Shown piece after piece: positions 35,541-44,993 of a stretch of DNA of 54,175 nucleotides. This DNA comes from Cyclobacteriaceae bacterium (GTDB lineage: Bacteria > Bacteroidota > Bacteroidia > Cytophagales > Cyclobacteriaceae): NCBI GenBank assembly GCA_958296015.1, contig CATQIH010000005.1, positions 1-54,175 on the forward strand, written 5' to 3'. A model generated the notes under the pieces. It was not told the DNA's origin, did not search any database, and was given only the letters and a program-made list of their open reading frames with translations. Each line of letters starts with the position of its first letter. Position 1 is the stretch's first letter. The translations under genes and the position numbers were made by a program.

Positions 35541-37700
35541 TTAAGTTTTTTGTTTATGATAGTGATAAAAGCGGACTTTGAAACTACAGGATCTTCCGGG
35601 CAGTTGTACTTTGAAATTGTCATAGGCCGGTGTGTTAGCAAGATTATTCACCTCGAGTGCAAAGGAGAGTCCTTCGCTTCCCAATGCGTAGGAGATGCCC
35701 GCGTGGTGCAAGAGCTGGGTCGGTATTCTATTCTTCAGTTCTTGGGCACCGTCTACTTCCCAATACAAAAAATATTCGTGGGTATAATTGGTGTTCCACC
35801 AGACTTGTAACACCGTGTTTTTTGCCAAAACATTATTCTTCTTCCATGCTACACCACCATTCATGAACAGGTAAGGGATGTTGGGAAGCCGTGCGTTTTT
35901 GTACCGATCATTGTCGATTCCGCTACCCTCGATGACGGACTGATTGCGTAAATCTTGGTAAGTAAAATTTGCATTGAGGTTGAATGCCGGTACCGGTCGA
36001 TACTTTACACTTCCCTCGATGCCCCACACCCGTGCGCTCAAGAGGTTCTGGTACTGACTTCCGTTTTGTGCTGTGCGTAAGTAGATGATGTTCGTGATAT
36101 CACGAAAGAACGTCGTCAGCTCTCCATCAACTTCCCTACGGTTATACAATACATTGACATTCACATTGTCGCTGGTCTCAATCTGAATGCGGGGATTGGA
36201 CTCAATGAGCATCATGTCACCGAGGGCTTCTTCTGCTTCCGGCAAACGCGCCGCGTGCTCGTACGAAGTTTTGATCAAAAAACGGTCACTGAGTCTGTAA
36301 CCCAGCGCGGTGTTGTAGGCAAGCGCATGTAGGGATTCAAAACGACTGGTTTGTGTTTGCCACTCGATTTCGTACCCCGACAAGTGGGCAGAATAATGCT
36401 TAATAGCCGATGAAAACTTTAGTCTGGATTGATAGAAATTTCCTTCCAGTCCGAGCCCTGCAATATTTTTCACTAGCGATGATGGCGTCCCGTAGTAGTC
36501 GATGCCTCCGTAGAACTTCTGCGCAACGGTATCTTTTCCAGTACGATAATACCGCTGGAAGGTATTGCTAAAAGTTAGCGTCAGATGGTCAGTAAAATGA
36601 TAGGCAGTAGTAATTTTTCCATTAACCACCCGGTTGTAGATATTCAGCGCATGACCCGATGAACTGATCTCGCCACCACCGTATTTGCGATCAACGATTT
36701 TTCCTTCCCAGTTATACACACTGCGTGAAGTGTCTATGAACAACCCACGAACATGATTGTAAGAAACAAACGAAGAGAGATCAAAATCCTTGAGCAGGTT
36801 CTCCTTTTGATAACGGACGTTTCCACTCACCAGATTCTCCCGATAAAAAGCACTTCCGTACGGCTGAGTTTGTAGCAGGTTATTTTGGAGCTGATCGTAA
36901 AGTCCGGTATTAACCACACTGAGGATAAGTTGGTCGGCGTAGGCTGTGCCGGTGATTCCCGCCTGTAGTTTTGCATTGTAGTTTTTGTAAACGTCGTGAA
37001 AGCGTCTTACTTTTTTTATCTCCACATTCCCAAATTTATTGGGAACTTCGGCATCAATTGGATAATGATTGTCCGCGTGATTGATGTTGCCCATCCCACC
37101 AAGGAAGAAGTGTTCTGTCACGTATTTTCTTGCGGAAATATTGAGACGATGGGTATTGAAGGAAGCGATGGAATAAGATCCGTCAACATAGTCTTCCATT
37201 TCTTTTCGTGTCACAATATTGATGGCTGCGCCTAATGCATCAGCACCTAAGTCTACCGGCAACACCCCTTTGTATACTTCGATCCGATCGATCTGCTCGA
37301 CAGGATACACGTTCAGCATCTGCGTTTCCCCCAGGTTGTCTTGCGGCAATCCATCAATGAAAAACTTGACTTGCTTTCCGGTGCTGCCATTGATGAAGAA
37401 ATCGGTTCTTGCTCCAAACCCACCGAACTGTTTTATCTTAATGCCCGAAACCTGCCGAAGCAAATCAAGTCCCGTAGCGTTCGTCTTATAAAACGGCAAC
37501 GCCTGTATAATCGAAACATTCACGGGCTGCTGTTTCAGTTGCTCATTCCCATCTGTAGTTCCTGTAACAGTAACTTCTTGCAATAGATGAACCGAATCCA
37601 ACAGCATATTTTCTTCACTGCACTCTTTGGTACGCGCTTGCTGGCCAAGTAATAAAGTGGGAGAAAAAAGTAACAGCATGAGTACACAGGTCCGCATCAT
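35541..37700 (-). CDS. TonB-dependent receptor, XusA-like partner of the DUF4374 protein
   Basis: A 719-residue receptor. A signal peptide (MMRTCVLMLLLFSPTLLLGQQ) is followed directly by a TonB-box-like segment (LLQEVTVTGTTDG), a plug (GLDLLRQVSGIKIKQFGGFGARTDFFING, VKFFIDGLPQDN, RIEVYKGVLPVDLGADALGA) and a barrel ending FKVRFYHYHKQKT. Unlike the other receptors here it lacks the carboxypeptidase-regulatory-like domain. It starts 8 bp after the ATPase gene and is followed at 18 bp by the XusB-like gene, so receptor and surface lipoprotein are expected to act together in metallophore import. Confidence 0.92.
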   Translation of the reverse strand: MMRTCVLMLLLFSPTLLLGQQARTKECSEENMLLDSVHLLQEVTVTGTTDGNEQLKQQPVNVSIIQALPFYKTNATGLDLLRQVSGIKIKQFGGFGARTDFFINGSTGKQVKFFIDGLPQDNLGETQMLNVYPVEQIDRIEVYKGVLPVDLGADALGAAINIVTRKEMEDYVDGSYSIASFNTHRLNISARKYVTEHFFLGGMGNINHADNHYPIDAEVPNKFGNVEIKKVRRFHDVYKNYNAKLQAGITGTAYADQLILSVVNTGLYDQLQNNLLQTQPYGSAFYRENLVSGNVRYQKENLLKDFDLSSFVSYNHVRGLFIDTSRSVYNWEGKIVDRKYGGGEISSSGHALNIYNRVVNGKITTAYHFTDHLTLTFSNTFQRYYRTGKDTVAQKFYGGIDYYGTPSSLVKNIAGLGLEGNFYQSRLKFSSAIKHYSAHLSGYEIEWQTQTSRFESLHALAYNTALGYRLSDRFLIKTSYEHAARLPEAEEALGDMMLIESNPRIQIETSDNVNVNVLYNRREVDGELTTFFRDITNIIYLRTAQNGSQYQNLLSARVWGIEGSVKYRPVPAFNLNANFTYQDLRNQSVIEGSGIDNDRYKNARLPNIPYLFMNGGVAWKKNNVLAKNTVLQVWWNTNYTHEYFLYWEVDGAQELKNRIPTQLLHHAGISYALGSEGLSFALEVNNLANTPAYDNFKVQLPGRSCSFKVRFYHYHKQKT

Positions 37701-37720
37701 AGCCTAAGTTAAATTTTATG
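37670..37720 (-). repeat. Leader segment similar to 31321-31371
   Basis: See the partner copy: it comprises the final codons of the ABC ATPase, the short gap and the first codons of the receptor. The shared block implies duplication of an ATPase-end/receptor-start junction. Confidence 0.55.
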
Positions 37721-38413
37721 CATGAGTTGCAAATACAGTTTCTCCAAATCCTGAAAGCTGACATCCTCCGATTTGAACTGCTCGATCAGCACGCCTTCCT
37801 TCATGATGCCGATGTGCGTACCGGTATCTTTGGCACGGAACAGGTCGTGGGTAGCCATCAGTGTAGCCACGCCTTTTTCCTTCATGTCCAGCAGCAGTTC
37901 CGAGAATTCATTACTGGCTTTGGGATCCAGCCCCGAAGTGGGTTCGTCTAGCAAGAGTACGCTGGCATTCTTGGCACGCGCCAGGGCGATACCCACTTTC
38001 TGACGCATCCCTTTGGAATAACTGCTCACCCGCTTGCCGATAAAGTCGGCCTGTAACCCCGACTGCTTTAGCAGCTCCTCCAACTGATCTTTCGTATAGC
38101 GTGTGCCGCCCAACCCACAGAAAAATTCCAGGTTTTCCAGGCCGGTCAGGTTGGGGTAAAGCATTAGGTTTTCGGGGATGTAGGAAAGTAGTTGCTTGGT
38201 CTCCTTTCCATGCTGCGTCACGTCCAGCGAGTTGATGGTGGCTTTTCCTTCCGAAGGATCAATGAAGTTGAGAAACAGGTTGATGGTGGTGGATTTACCC
38301 GCTCCGTTGGCCCCCAACAGGCAAAAGATATCGCCTTCATTGACAGTGAGATTGAGGGCGTTCAGGGCGGTAAAGTTTCCGTACTTCTTGGTGAGATTGG
38401 TGGCTTGTAGCAT
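37709..38413 (-). CDS. ABC transporter ATPase of the DUF3526 cluster
   Basis: A 234-residue ATPase with Walker A GANGAGKST (residues 34-42), the CcmA/NatA-like signature YSKGMRQKVGIA, Walker B VLLLDEPTSGLD and ATHD. This is the ABC-2 exporter-type ATPase family that pairs with DUF3526 permeases. It is the only ATPase gene among six permease genes between 28.9 and 48.9 kb, so it probably energises all of them. The stop lies 8 bp before the receptor gene, and it begins 2 bp after the frameshifted permease gene. Confidence 0.93.
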   Translation of the reverse strand: MLQATNLTKKYGNFTALNALNLTVNEGDIFCLLGANGAGKSTTINLFLNFIDPSEGKATINSLDVTQHGKETKQLLSYIPENLMLYPNLTGLENLEFFCGLGGTRYTKDQLEELLKQSGLQADFIGKRVSSYSKGMRQKVGIALARAKNASVLLLDEPTSGLDPKASNEFSELLLDMKEKGVATLMATHDLFRAKDTGTHIGIMKEGVLIEQFKSEDVSFQDLEKLYLQLMHKI

Positions 38414-38415
38414 GT

Positions 38416-39734
38416 TTAATGATTGATGAAAGTTGATTTTAATTTTTCCAGATCCGCCCGATCAAAAGCTTGCGAAGAAAATATCTTGGGATAGTAGGTG
38501 TCCGTTAAGTTTTGATGAAAAGCCTGAACCCGACTCATAAACGCCAGATGGCTTTTTCTATCGGTCTGGGCGATGGCAGACAGTTTTTCGTGTACCAGGG
38601 CCGCCGGAGCCAGCCATTCCCATGTGCGCAACAGTTGGTTTCTCTTGGCTATTTGGGTTTCAAACTTCGCTTCCAGGGCATTCGCTTCTTTATCGAGCAA
38701 GGTGAAGCTGGCGTAGTACCATTGGTCAAAATTGGTGGTATCAGCGTTGCTGTACCGGGGGGTTCCTGATAAAATTGATTCAGGACAAAGGATTTTGGTG
38801 AGGCCCACATTTTATCATTCAGGGTGCGGACCGCGTCGATTGCCTCTGCGCGGTTGGGTAGGGGTTCTTCGGCCCCGGCAAATAGGTTGAGCAGCGCGGG
38901 CGTGATCAGGGTAAAGATCAGCCAAACGCCCAGTCCCAGCATAGCACTGAGTGCCGAACTTCGGCGCAGCCATACAATCAGGCTCATCAAAGCGGTCCAT
39001 AGCAGACAATAGCCGTAGATAATCCCTAACCATTGGAAAAACGGGCGGTAATAATCGCGCAACGAGATGCCTTGCAGCACAAAAGCTACTACCAGAAGCA
39101 GGGTGGCCAGCCCCAGCACCACCAGCAATCGCAACAAACCCTTCGCCAACAACACCGTGCCCAGCGAAGTGGGTTGGGATTGCAGGAGCGATAGCGTACC
39201 GCCTTCTTTTTCCCCGGCATACAAGTCGTAAAAAAGCCCGACAATGAGTATCGGCAGCAGAAACACCAACACATACGAGAGGTCAAAATTTCCGGTGAGT
39301 AGTTTCATGGGGTTGGCCAGTTCTCCTACATTGACTTGTCTTACCAGGTCGGTTATATTGATGCCATAGTACACCGGAAAAAGGTCACGCTGCCCCAGGC
39401 ACAGTCCGGCGAGCGGGGGTGCTTCATTCGTTACGTAATAGGTAAAGTGTAGGTCATAGTCCGTACCGCCCGGCGAGGTTGCCTGTAGGTATTTTTCTTG
39501 ATTGGCTTGAATGGTCGTATCCAGCTTTGCCCAGTTGAGCAGGTCATCGAACTGTTGCTGCTCGTACTGTTGCACCTGCGCGATCTGCCTTTGCTGCTTG
39601 TCAATTTCAAACTTCCCAAAATAAATACCATAGATACCGGTGCCCAGCACCACCAGTACCAGCACTTTCAGGGTGTTGCTACGCCGCAGGGATTTCCACT
39701 CAAAGGAAAGGATGTGAAGGAATGTGTTCATCAT
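38416..39734 (-). pseudogene. DUF3526 permease, class II (pair 2), frameshifted
   Basis: The first frame (39734 to about 38757) gives an N-terminal helix, GQRDLFPVYYGINI and FDLSYVLVFLLPILIVGLF. It then leaves the conserved sequence after LNQFYQEPP. The rest (RYSNADTTNFDQWYYASFTL to KSTFINH at 38416) is in the next frame. The break is at a run of six G (38757-38762; C on the coding strand); one extra C restores a 439-residue protein that aligns with FYAHYPQYRK...DWLWYYAM of the paralogue at 43648. It starts directly after the stop of the receptor gene. It may be a sequencing error, a slippery or phase-variable site, or a real null; all other features are intact. Confidence 0.88.
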
Positions 39735-42059
39735 TTATATTTTTAGATTAACCTGAAGCCCGCCAAACCATTGTCTTCGGAAAGCAGGATTGAAGAAACC
39801 TCCAAAAGGACTGTTGTAAGCAGTCAGTCCGCTATACAGGGTATTGCCCAGGTTGTTGGCTCCTACATAAGGCTGAAGCGTCAGGCGGTTTTTCAGGAGA
39901 TTAGCCTGGTAACCTGCCTTCACGTTGATGACAGAATAGGAGGGAGCCACTTGTGTATTGGCATCAGTGAGAAACGTCTCGCCATACGTATTTAGCGTGA
40001 AATTGAGATAAGCTCCCCAGCGCGTTTTCACATCCGCTTGTACCAACCACGCATTAGGGATGGTGCCCGGAATTTCTTTGCTACTATAGTCCACGGCAAC
40101 GAACGTGTCGTTGAAGTCTGCGTCAGTTTCTGTTCTAAAGGTTTGGTAGCTGACGTATTCATAATCGTTGTAGGTATAGCCCACCCGCAATTGAGATCCA
40201 TACCAAAAATTATCCAGATTGTTGGTGGCATTGAATCCCACCAGTGCCTCCAGGCCCGTTTGCCGAATTTCACCGGCATTGGTCTTCCGTTCCGTATTAA
40301 TGCCCGTTGAAATTTCAAACAACCGGCTGATAATCGCATTCCGGATTGTCAGATGATACAAAGCCACATCGTAAAAAAACAGTCCGTTTTTCGTATTTCC
40401 CCTGGCACCTACTTCCAAATTCAAACCGGTAGAAGCTTTCAGGTTATCGTTTACGCTGCCATCCGGGTTGAGAAAGTCAGTGGAAGTACCGGCAGCAGGA
40501 GGGCTGAAACCCTGGCCAATGGAAGCGTATAGGGAATGGGTATTGAATTTTTTGAGTACCGATAAGCGGGGTACAATTTTATCGACCTCTTTACGGAAGA
40601 TGAGCGGATCATCCGTATTGGTGCCGGACTCTACGTGATAGCGAAACGCATTAAAACTGGCTCCTGCCGTCACGTAAATATCATTTGGAAAAATCAATTC
40701 TACTTGTGAGAAACCCAGCATCTGATCCGTTGTAGCCTCATTCACATAGGCGATCGAGGCGGTATCTGTTTCAAAATTCCCGTCAAAACCAGTTACTGTA
40801 TTATGGGCAAATCCGTATTCTGCCCCCACATCCACCTTTAGTTGAACATTGCCAAACTCATTCTTGTAAGTAGCCGTGGCGCGGGTATTCAGGCCGTTGG
40901 AAGGTGCCTGTTCAAAAATGGCGAAATATGGGTAACTCAATACGAATTTTCCTTGATTATCAAAGTAATAGCCTCCCACAGAAGCACTCCACCGTTCATT
41001 AAAATCATAAGAATACCCCAATCCAAACGTGTGCTTGTTGGGACCAAAACCGGTCGGCTCGATGGTATTGGCGGTTTTCGGTGCTGTGCGAAATGTTTCT
41101 TCATCCAGGTCTCCGGCAATGTTGGTGTTTCGTTTTTCGTAATTATACAGAAGATTGATGGTTCCTTTTTCTCCGGTATATAATTGTTCGAAGAGGTTCA
41201 ATACGTCCCCTTCCGAGGTGGTCATATTCCGATAGCCGTCGGTTTTTATCTTGGTGTATTGCACGGCCACGTTTCCCTGCGCCCCGTTATGCCGAATGCC
41301 CGACGTGCTTCGGTAAGTGCCGTAGCTCCCCACCATGAAATCCGTATTCTGGGAAGTACCCAGTGCGGACGCTCGTTCGGTGTTCACCAGCACGGTGCCT
41401 CCAAATCCGGCACCGTACATAGAGCTATTAGGCCCTTTGATGATTTCCATGTTGTCGATAAAGTTCACGTCCAAACCGCCCAACGGATTTCCCCCGCTGG
41501 CCGAAGTAATAGGGATTCCGTTCCAGTACATGCGGTACCCACTGCTGTGAACCGACGGTTGCGCAAGCGCACCACCCCGGATGTTTAAGCGATAATCTCC
41601 CAGGGTATAGTAATCCAGTTTTACGCCGGGAACCGCATTCAGAATGGGAATGATACTGGTGTTGTCTCCCCGGTGCAGGTCTTGCTTGGAAATAACCGTG
41701 ATGGGAGCCGCTACCGTGGACAGTTCTCTGTTCGCCTGGTACGCAGTGACCACCACTTCGCCCAGTTGCAGCGTACTTTGAACCAGATAGATACGTACAT
41801 AACCATCGGTTGGCTTGATCTCCTGACTTTGATACCCGGTAAAGCTTACCTGAACAGGCACCTCTGACTTGATCTCGAATGCTCCCTGCTCATCGGTGAC
41901 TGTGCCGGTGGTAGTACCAACGCGGTGGATGGTGGCCCCGATGACCGGACTGCCCGTATTGCTGTCCGTGACGCGCCCTATAATAACCTGGGCATACCCC
42001 TGCCCAATGGTCAGGACGATGAATAGTAGCGTCGTAAAATAGGGTTGGGTTTTTTTCAT
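39735..42059 (-). CDS. TonB-dependent receptor (FecA-like) between permease genes
   Basis: A 774-residue receptor. Signal peptide to about residue 23, a carboxypeptidase-regulatory-like domain (about 24-95; IIGRVTDSNTGSPVIGATIH), a plug (VPGVKLDYYTLGDYRLNIRG, YWNGIPITSASGG, MEIIKGPNSSMYGAGFGGTV) and a barrel ending WFGGLQVNLKI. The plug resembles that of ferric citrate/siderophore receptors. It is inserted between the class I permease 42062-43483 (2 bp gap) and the class II permease that starts immediately after its stop, an unusually tight arrangement implying coordinated production of receptor and transporter. Confidence 0.93.
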   Translation of the reverse strand: MKKTQPYFTTLLFIVLTIGQGYAQVIIGRVTDSNTGSPVIGATIHRVGTTTGTVTDEQGAFEIKSEVPVQVSFTGYQSQEIKPTDGYVRIYLVQSTLQLGEVVVTAYQANRELSTVAAPITVISKQDLHRGDNTSIIPILNAVPGVKLDYYTLGDYRLNIRGGALAQPSVHSSGYRMYWNGIPITSASGGNPLGGLDVNFIDNMEIIKGPNSSMYGAGFGGTVLVNTERASALGTSQNTDFMVGSYGTYRSTSGIRHNGAQGNVAVQYTKIKTDGYRNMTTSEGDVLNLFEQLYTGEKGTINLLYNYEKRNTNIAGDLDEETFRTAPKTANTIEPTGFGPNKHTFGLGYSYDFNERWSASVGGYYFDNQGKFVLSYPYFAIFEQAPSNGLNTRATATYKNEFGNVQLKVDVGAEYGFAHNTVTGFDGNFETDTASIAYVNEATTDQMLGFSQVELIFPNDIYVTAGASFNAFRYHVESGTNTDDPLIFRKEVDKIVPRLSVLKKFNTHSLYASIGQGFSPPAAGTSTDFLNPDGSVNDNLKASTGLNLEVGARGNTKNGLFFYDVALYHLTIRNAIISRLFEISTGINTERKTNAGEIRQTGLEALVGFNATNNLDNFWYGSQLRVGYTYNDYEYVSYQTFRTETDADFNDTFVAVDYSSKEIPGTIPNAWLVQADVKTRWGAYLNFTLNTYGETFLTDANTQVAPSYSVINVKAGYQANLLKNRLTLQPYVGANNLGNTLYSGLTAYNSPFGGFFNPAFRRQWFGGLQVNLKI

Positions 42060-42061
42060 GG

Positions 42062-43483
42062 TTAGAGGATTGAAATTTTGTTAGCGTACCTGATGGAAAT
42101 GCCCAGGAGCACCAAGAGCCAAAAAACCAAAGCGGTTATGCTATGCCACTGGCTGGCCAGAATATGGGCCGTGGTAGGCAACGGATAGTCAAAGGGTGCA
42201 ACACTGGCCCACATGGCGTTGCCCACTTTGTAGTCGCCATAGTCCATGCCAGGCTTTTGATGGAGTTCCATGTCCTTGTTCATCTGCTTGACAAAAGCCC
42301 TGCGATAGTTTTCCGCCGCCCGGGCAAAGGCTACGTGGTGTTCAAAGTCCGTACCCGCCAGTGCCATCGACAGGTGGCGAATAGCCAGATAAGGATCTAC
42401 AAAACCAGTCCACTCAGACAAGCGATTCTGTTGTTGAAAGATGTGTTTGATTTTTGAGAACTCCTTGTCATACACCTGGTCGGTATATTCTTCACCGGTC
42501 TGCATCGCAATACCATCCCAGTTGACGGGCAATTCCTCTACGGTAGCTACTTTGTATTGGCGAAGCAAACCATTCTTCAATGCAGACAAACGTACATCGG
42601 AAGAATTATGGCCGTCGATCCCATTTTTCACTTTCTCCTTGATGGTTTGGCGAAACTCAAACTGGGAGGGTGTAGGATAGAGCTTGTCGGCAAGGTTGGT
42701 GGTAGCCTTGGGAAGTACGATGCACGCCACAATCCACAACCCCAGCAAAGTCAACAGCGTGAATTCGGATTTGGCAAAAGCTGATATCAGTACACACAGC
42801 AGAACGAAGACCAGAAAATACAAGGCATACAAGGCAGTGAAGCTAAAAAATTGCGTAGTTACTCCCGGAGCCAAACTGTCAGATTGCCAGTCCAGCATGA
42901 GGTAGGCAAGGATTGCCATCGGAATGAAGAGCAGCAGTACCATGAAGTAAGTCGCCCAGACTTTGCCCATAAACAGTTTCCATATAGATAATCCCTGGGC
43001 ATAAGCGAGCTTGAGCGTCCCTTCTTCCCGTTCTTTGCTGAAAATATCGAAGGTAAGAAAGATGATCAGGAGCGGTATAAGCATCTGGAAGATCAAAGCG
43101 GCCGTCAGTTCTCCGAAGCGGGTCATGCCGTTGCTGTCTTGGGCCGCACTAAAGAGTACTTCATTTTGCTTGTGCGCTTCCAGAAACACGGAAGTACCCA
43201 GGTAGTCGTCCAGGCCCGCGTCCAGAAAACTCAAGGCTGGCTTGGGCTTAAAAGCAAACTGACCAAAATGAGCGGCACTGTGCGGATGCTTACTGCCCTG
43301 GTTGAGCCACTGCCGGTACATGCTGGCCTGTACCTGTGCCCGTTCCTGCCTGATCCGTTGCTGCCCCTGGCGGCCTACCAATATGGCCGTAAGCATCAGT
43401 ACCATCAGGATTGAGGCCGACACCTGAAGGCGAATATCCCGGATGGCGATAAGCAATTCTTTCTTAATGAGTAACTTCAACAT
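42062..43483 (-). CDS. DUF3526 ABC-2 permease, class I with HPH motif (pair 2)
   Basis: A 473-residue permease: N-terminal helix (about 20-36), ectodomain with HPHSAAHFG (66-74) and DDYLGTSVFLEAHKQNE, helices with MLIPLLIIFLTFDIF and KEREEGTLKLAYAQG, a second ectodomain with GEEYTDQVYDKEF and AIRHLSMALAGTDFEHHVAF, and a C-terminal helix. It is the first gene after the promoter cassette at 43564-43638 and therefore opens the second transcription unit of the cluster. Its class II partner is on the far side of the receptor gene. Confidence 0.9.
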   Translation of the reverse strand: MLKLLIKKELLIAIRDIRLQVSASILMVLMLTAILVGRQGQQRIRQERAQVQASMYRQWLNQGSKHPHSAAHFGQFAFKPKPALSFLDAGLDDYLGTSVFLEAHKQNEVLFSAAQDSNGMTRFGELTAALIFQMLIPLLIIFLTFDIFSKEREEGTLKLAYAQGLSIWKLFMGKVWATYFMVLLLFIPMAILAYLMLDWQSDSLAPGVTTQFFSFTALYALYFLVFVLLCVLISAFAKSEFTLLTLLGLWIVACIVLPKATTNLADKLYPTPSQFEFRQTIKEKVKNGIDGHNSSDVRLSALKNGLLRQYKVATVEELPVNWDGIAMQTGEEYTDQVYDKEFSKIKHIFQQQNRLSEWTGFVDPYLAIRHLSMALAGTDFEHHVAFARAAENYRRAFVKQMNKDMELHQKPGMDYGDYKVGNAMWASVAPFDYPLPTTAHILASQWHSITALVFWLLVLLGISIRYANKISIL

Positions 43484-43563
43484 GGCTTAGTATTTTCATA
43501 AGTTTTACCTGCAAATGCGCTAATTCGCTTAGGGTGATATCGGTATGGGGGATGAATTGACCC

Positions 43564-43638
43564 AGTAAATGCAATAGTGTTGCAAATATAATTAATTTTA
43601 ACAAAAGCAAAAGTGTTGCAATTAGCTACTGACTAAAA
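43564..43638 (-). promoter_or_regulatory. Promoter with two operator boxes, cassette copy 1
   Basis: On the minus strand, TATATTTG (complement of 43583-43590) matches the -7 element TAnnTTTG, with a TTTTG-containing -33 region upstream. Operator 1, TGCAATAGTGTTGCA (43570-43584), overlaps the start side of the -7 element; operator 2, AGCAAAAGTGTTGCA (43606-43620), covers the -33 side. The whole stretch is about 85 percent identical to 48984-49059. It should drive the unit beginning with the permease at 43483. Confidence 0.78.
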
Positions 43639-43647
43639 AATACAGCG

Positions 43648-44991
43648 TCAGAGTTTTGCCTTTCTCAGGTTGACGACCGATACTATGGAAATGACTACGA
43701 TCGTGATGAGCAGGGGTAATACGATGGTAGGCCAGTTCACGGTAGGTTTCTCCAACAAATATTCTGGCCTGAACTGCTGCCAGTTTTCTTCTTTTACCGA
43801 TACATTCTCAAATATTTTGGGATAGAAATACAGCCGTATCCTTTCGTGGAAGGCGCGCGTTTGGTCTAGAAACGTGAGGTGGTTGCTCAAACTGGTGCGG
43901 GCTAGGTCGTTGAACTGTAGCTGGGTGTGCAGGGTAGGAAGTGCCAGGGCCAACCCACGGCTGGCCCGCTCACGCTGCCTGATTTTCTTACGCATCGCCT
44001 CGCTTTGCTGCTGCGATTCATCGTCTCCCATTTGCTGCATGGCGTAGTACCAGAGCCAGTCAAAATCATCGCCGGACAAGGTGTATTTTCTATACTGCGG
44101 ATAATGCGCATAGAACTTGTTCATGGTCATCTCTTTGTTCATATCCCATTTTTCATGATACCCATCCCGTTGCTTCACCATCGTACTCAACGCTTCGGGA
44201 ACCGGATATTTGTTGGCCAAAAAGTTATTCGTAAAAGCTGGTAACAGGATGGCGAGCACCACCCACAGCGAGAGTAGGGCAACGGCATTGAAATTTGAAG
44301 AACGCTGAAGGGAGACCATCCAGAAACTCAAGGCAAACCAAAAGGCTACATACAGCAGGCTTAGCACGATGAAGGCCCCCAGTGCCTTGTTGATGGGAAG
44401 CGATAACAGCGGGATGGCGATAGCAAACAAGGTGAGCAGCACTCCATACAACAGCAGTGCCCGGACAGATAGCTTATACCACAAATACCGGCGCAGGGAG
44501 GTGGATTGAACCGCTACCAACTGCCACGTGCCTGTTTCCTCTTCCTGGGAAAACAGGTCGTAAGTAAACGCAATAATGAGCAAGGGAAACAGGTAGATGA
44601 TAACAAAGCCAAGATCCAAATTACCTGATTGCAGGTTGGTCGGATTGTTCAGATCGGTATCGTATTGTTGCCCTTCCAGGTTGCGGATGGTGACGCTTTG
44701 GATGCTCGGATTCATATCCCGTTGCCCAATGGACAAAGCGGCCAGCGGATCAGGGGCATCCACCAGGGCAAAGCGCAGGTAATACAGCAGCAGGCCAAAC
44801 TCGTCTATCACGCGCACGTTGCGCTCGATGTGTTCCTGCTGGTGTTGGGTGACTTCGACGATAGCCGTTTCCTGGTTGGTCAGGAATTGCTTGCCGATCA
44901 GCAGACTGATCACTCCCATGATAAGGACCAACACTACAGCAAGCACGACGGTCTTTGAGCGGATAAATTGTTTTACGATGAGTGGATACAT
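43648..44991 (-). CDS. DUF3526 ABC-2 permease, class II (pair 3)
   Basis: A 447-residue permease: N-terminal helix (about 13-32), ectodomain containing LSIGQRDMNPSIQSVTI and NPTNLQSGNLDLGFVIIYLF, then PLLIIAFTYDLFSQEEETGT, further helices, a Gln-rich cytoplasmic or ectodomain segment (DDESQQQSEAMRKKIRQRER) and a last helix (about 415-440). It has no HPH motif. It is two bases behind its class I partner and ends just before the promoter cassette, so it closes the first transcription unit (receptor 46448, class I 44994, class II 43648). Confidence 0.89.
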   Translation of the reverse strand: MYPLIVKQFIRSKTVVLAVVLVLIMGVISLLIGKQFLTNQETAIVEVTQHQQEHIERNVRVIDEFGLLLYYLRFALVDAPDPLAALSIGQRDMNPSIQSVTIRNLEGQQYDTDLNNPTNLQSGNLDLGFVIIYLFPLLIIAFTYDLFSQEEETGTWQLVAVQSTSLRRYLWYKLSVRALLLYGVLLTLFAIAIPLLSLPINKALGAFIVLSLLYVAFWFALSFWMVSLQRSSNFNAVALLSLWVVLAILLPAFTNNFLANKYPVPEALSTMVKQRDGYHEKWDMNKEMTMNKFYAHYPQYRKYTLSGDDFDWLWYYAMQQMGDDESQQQSEAMRKKIRQRERASRGLALALPTLHTQLQFNDLARTSLSNHLTFLDQTRAFHERIRLYFYPKIFENVSVKEENWQQFRPEYLLEKPTVNWPTIVLPLLITIVVISIVSVVNLRKAKL

Positions 44992-44993
44992 AG

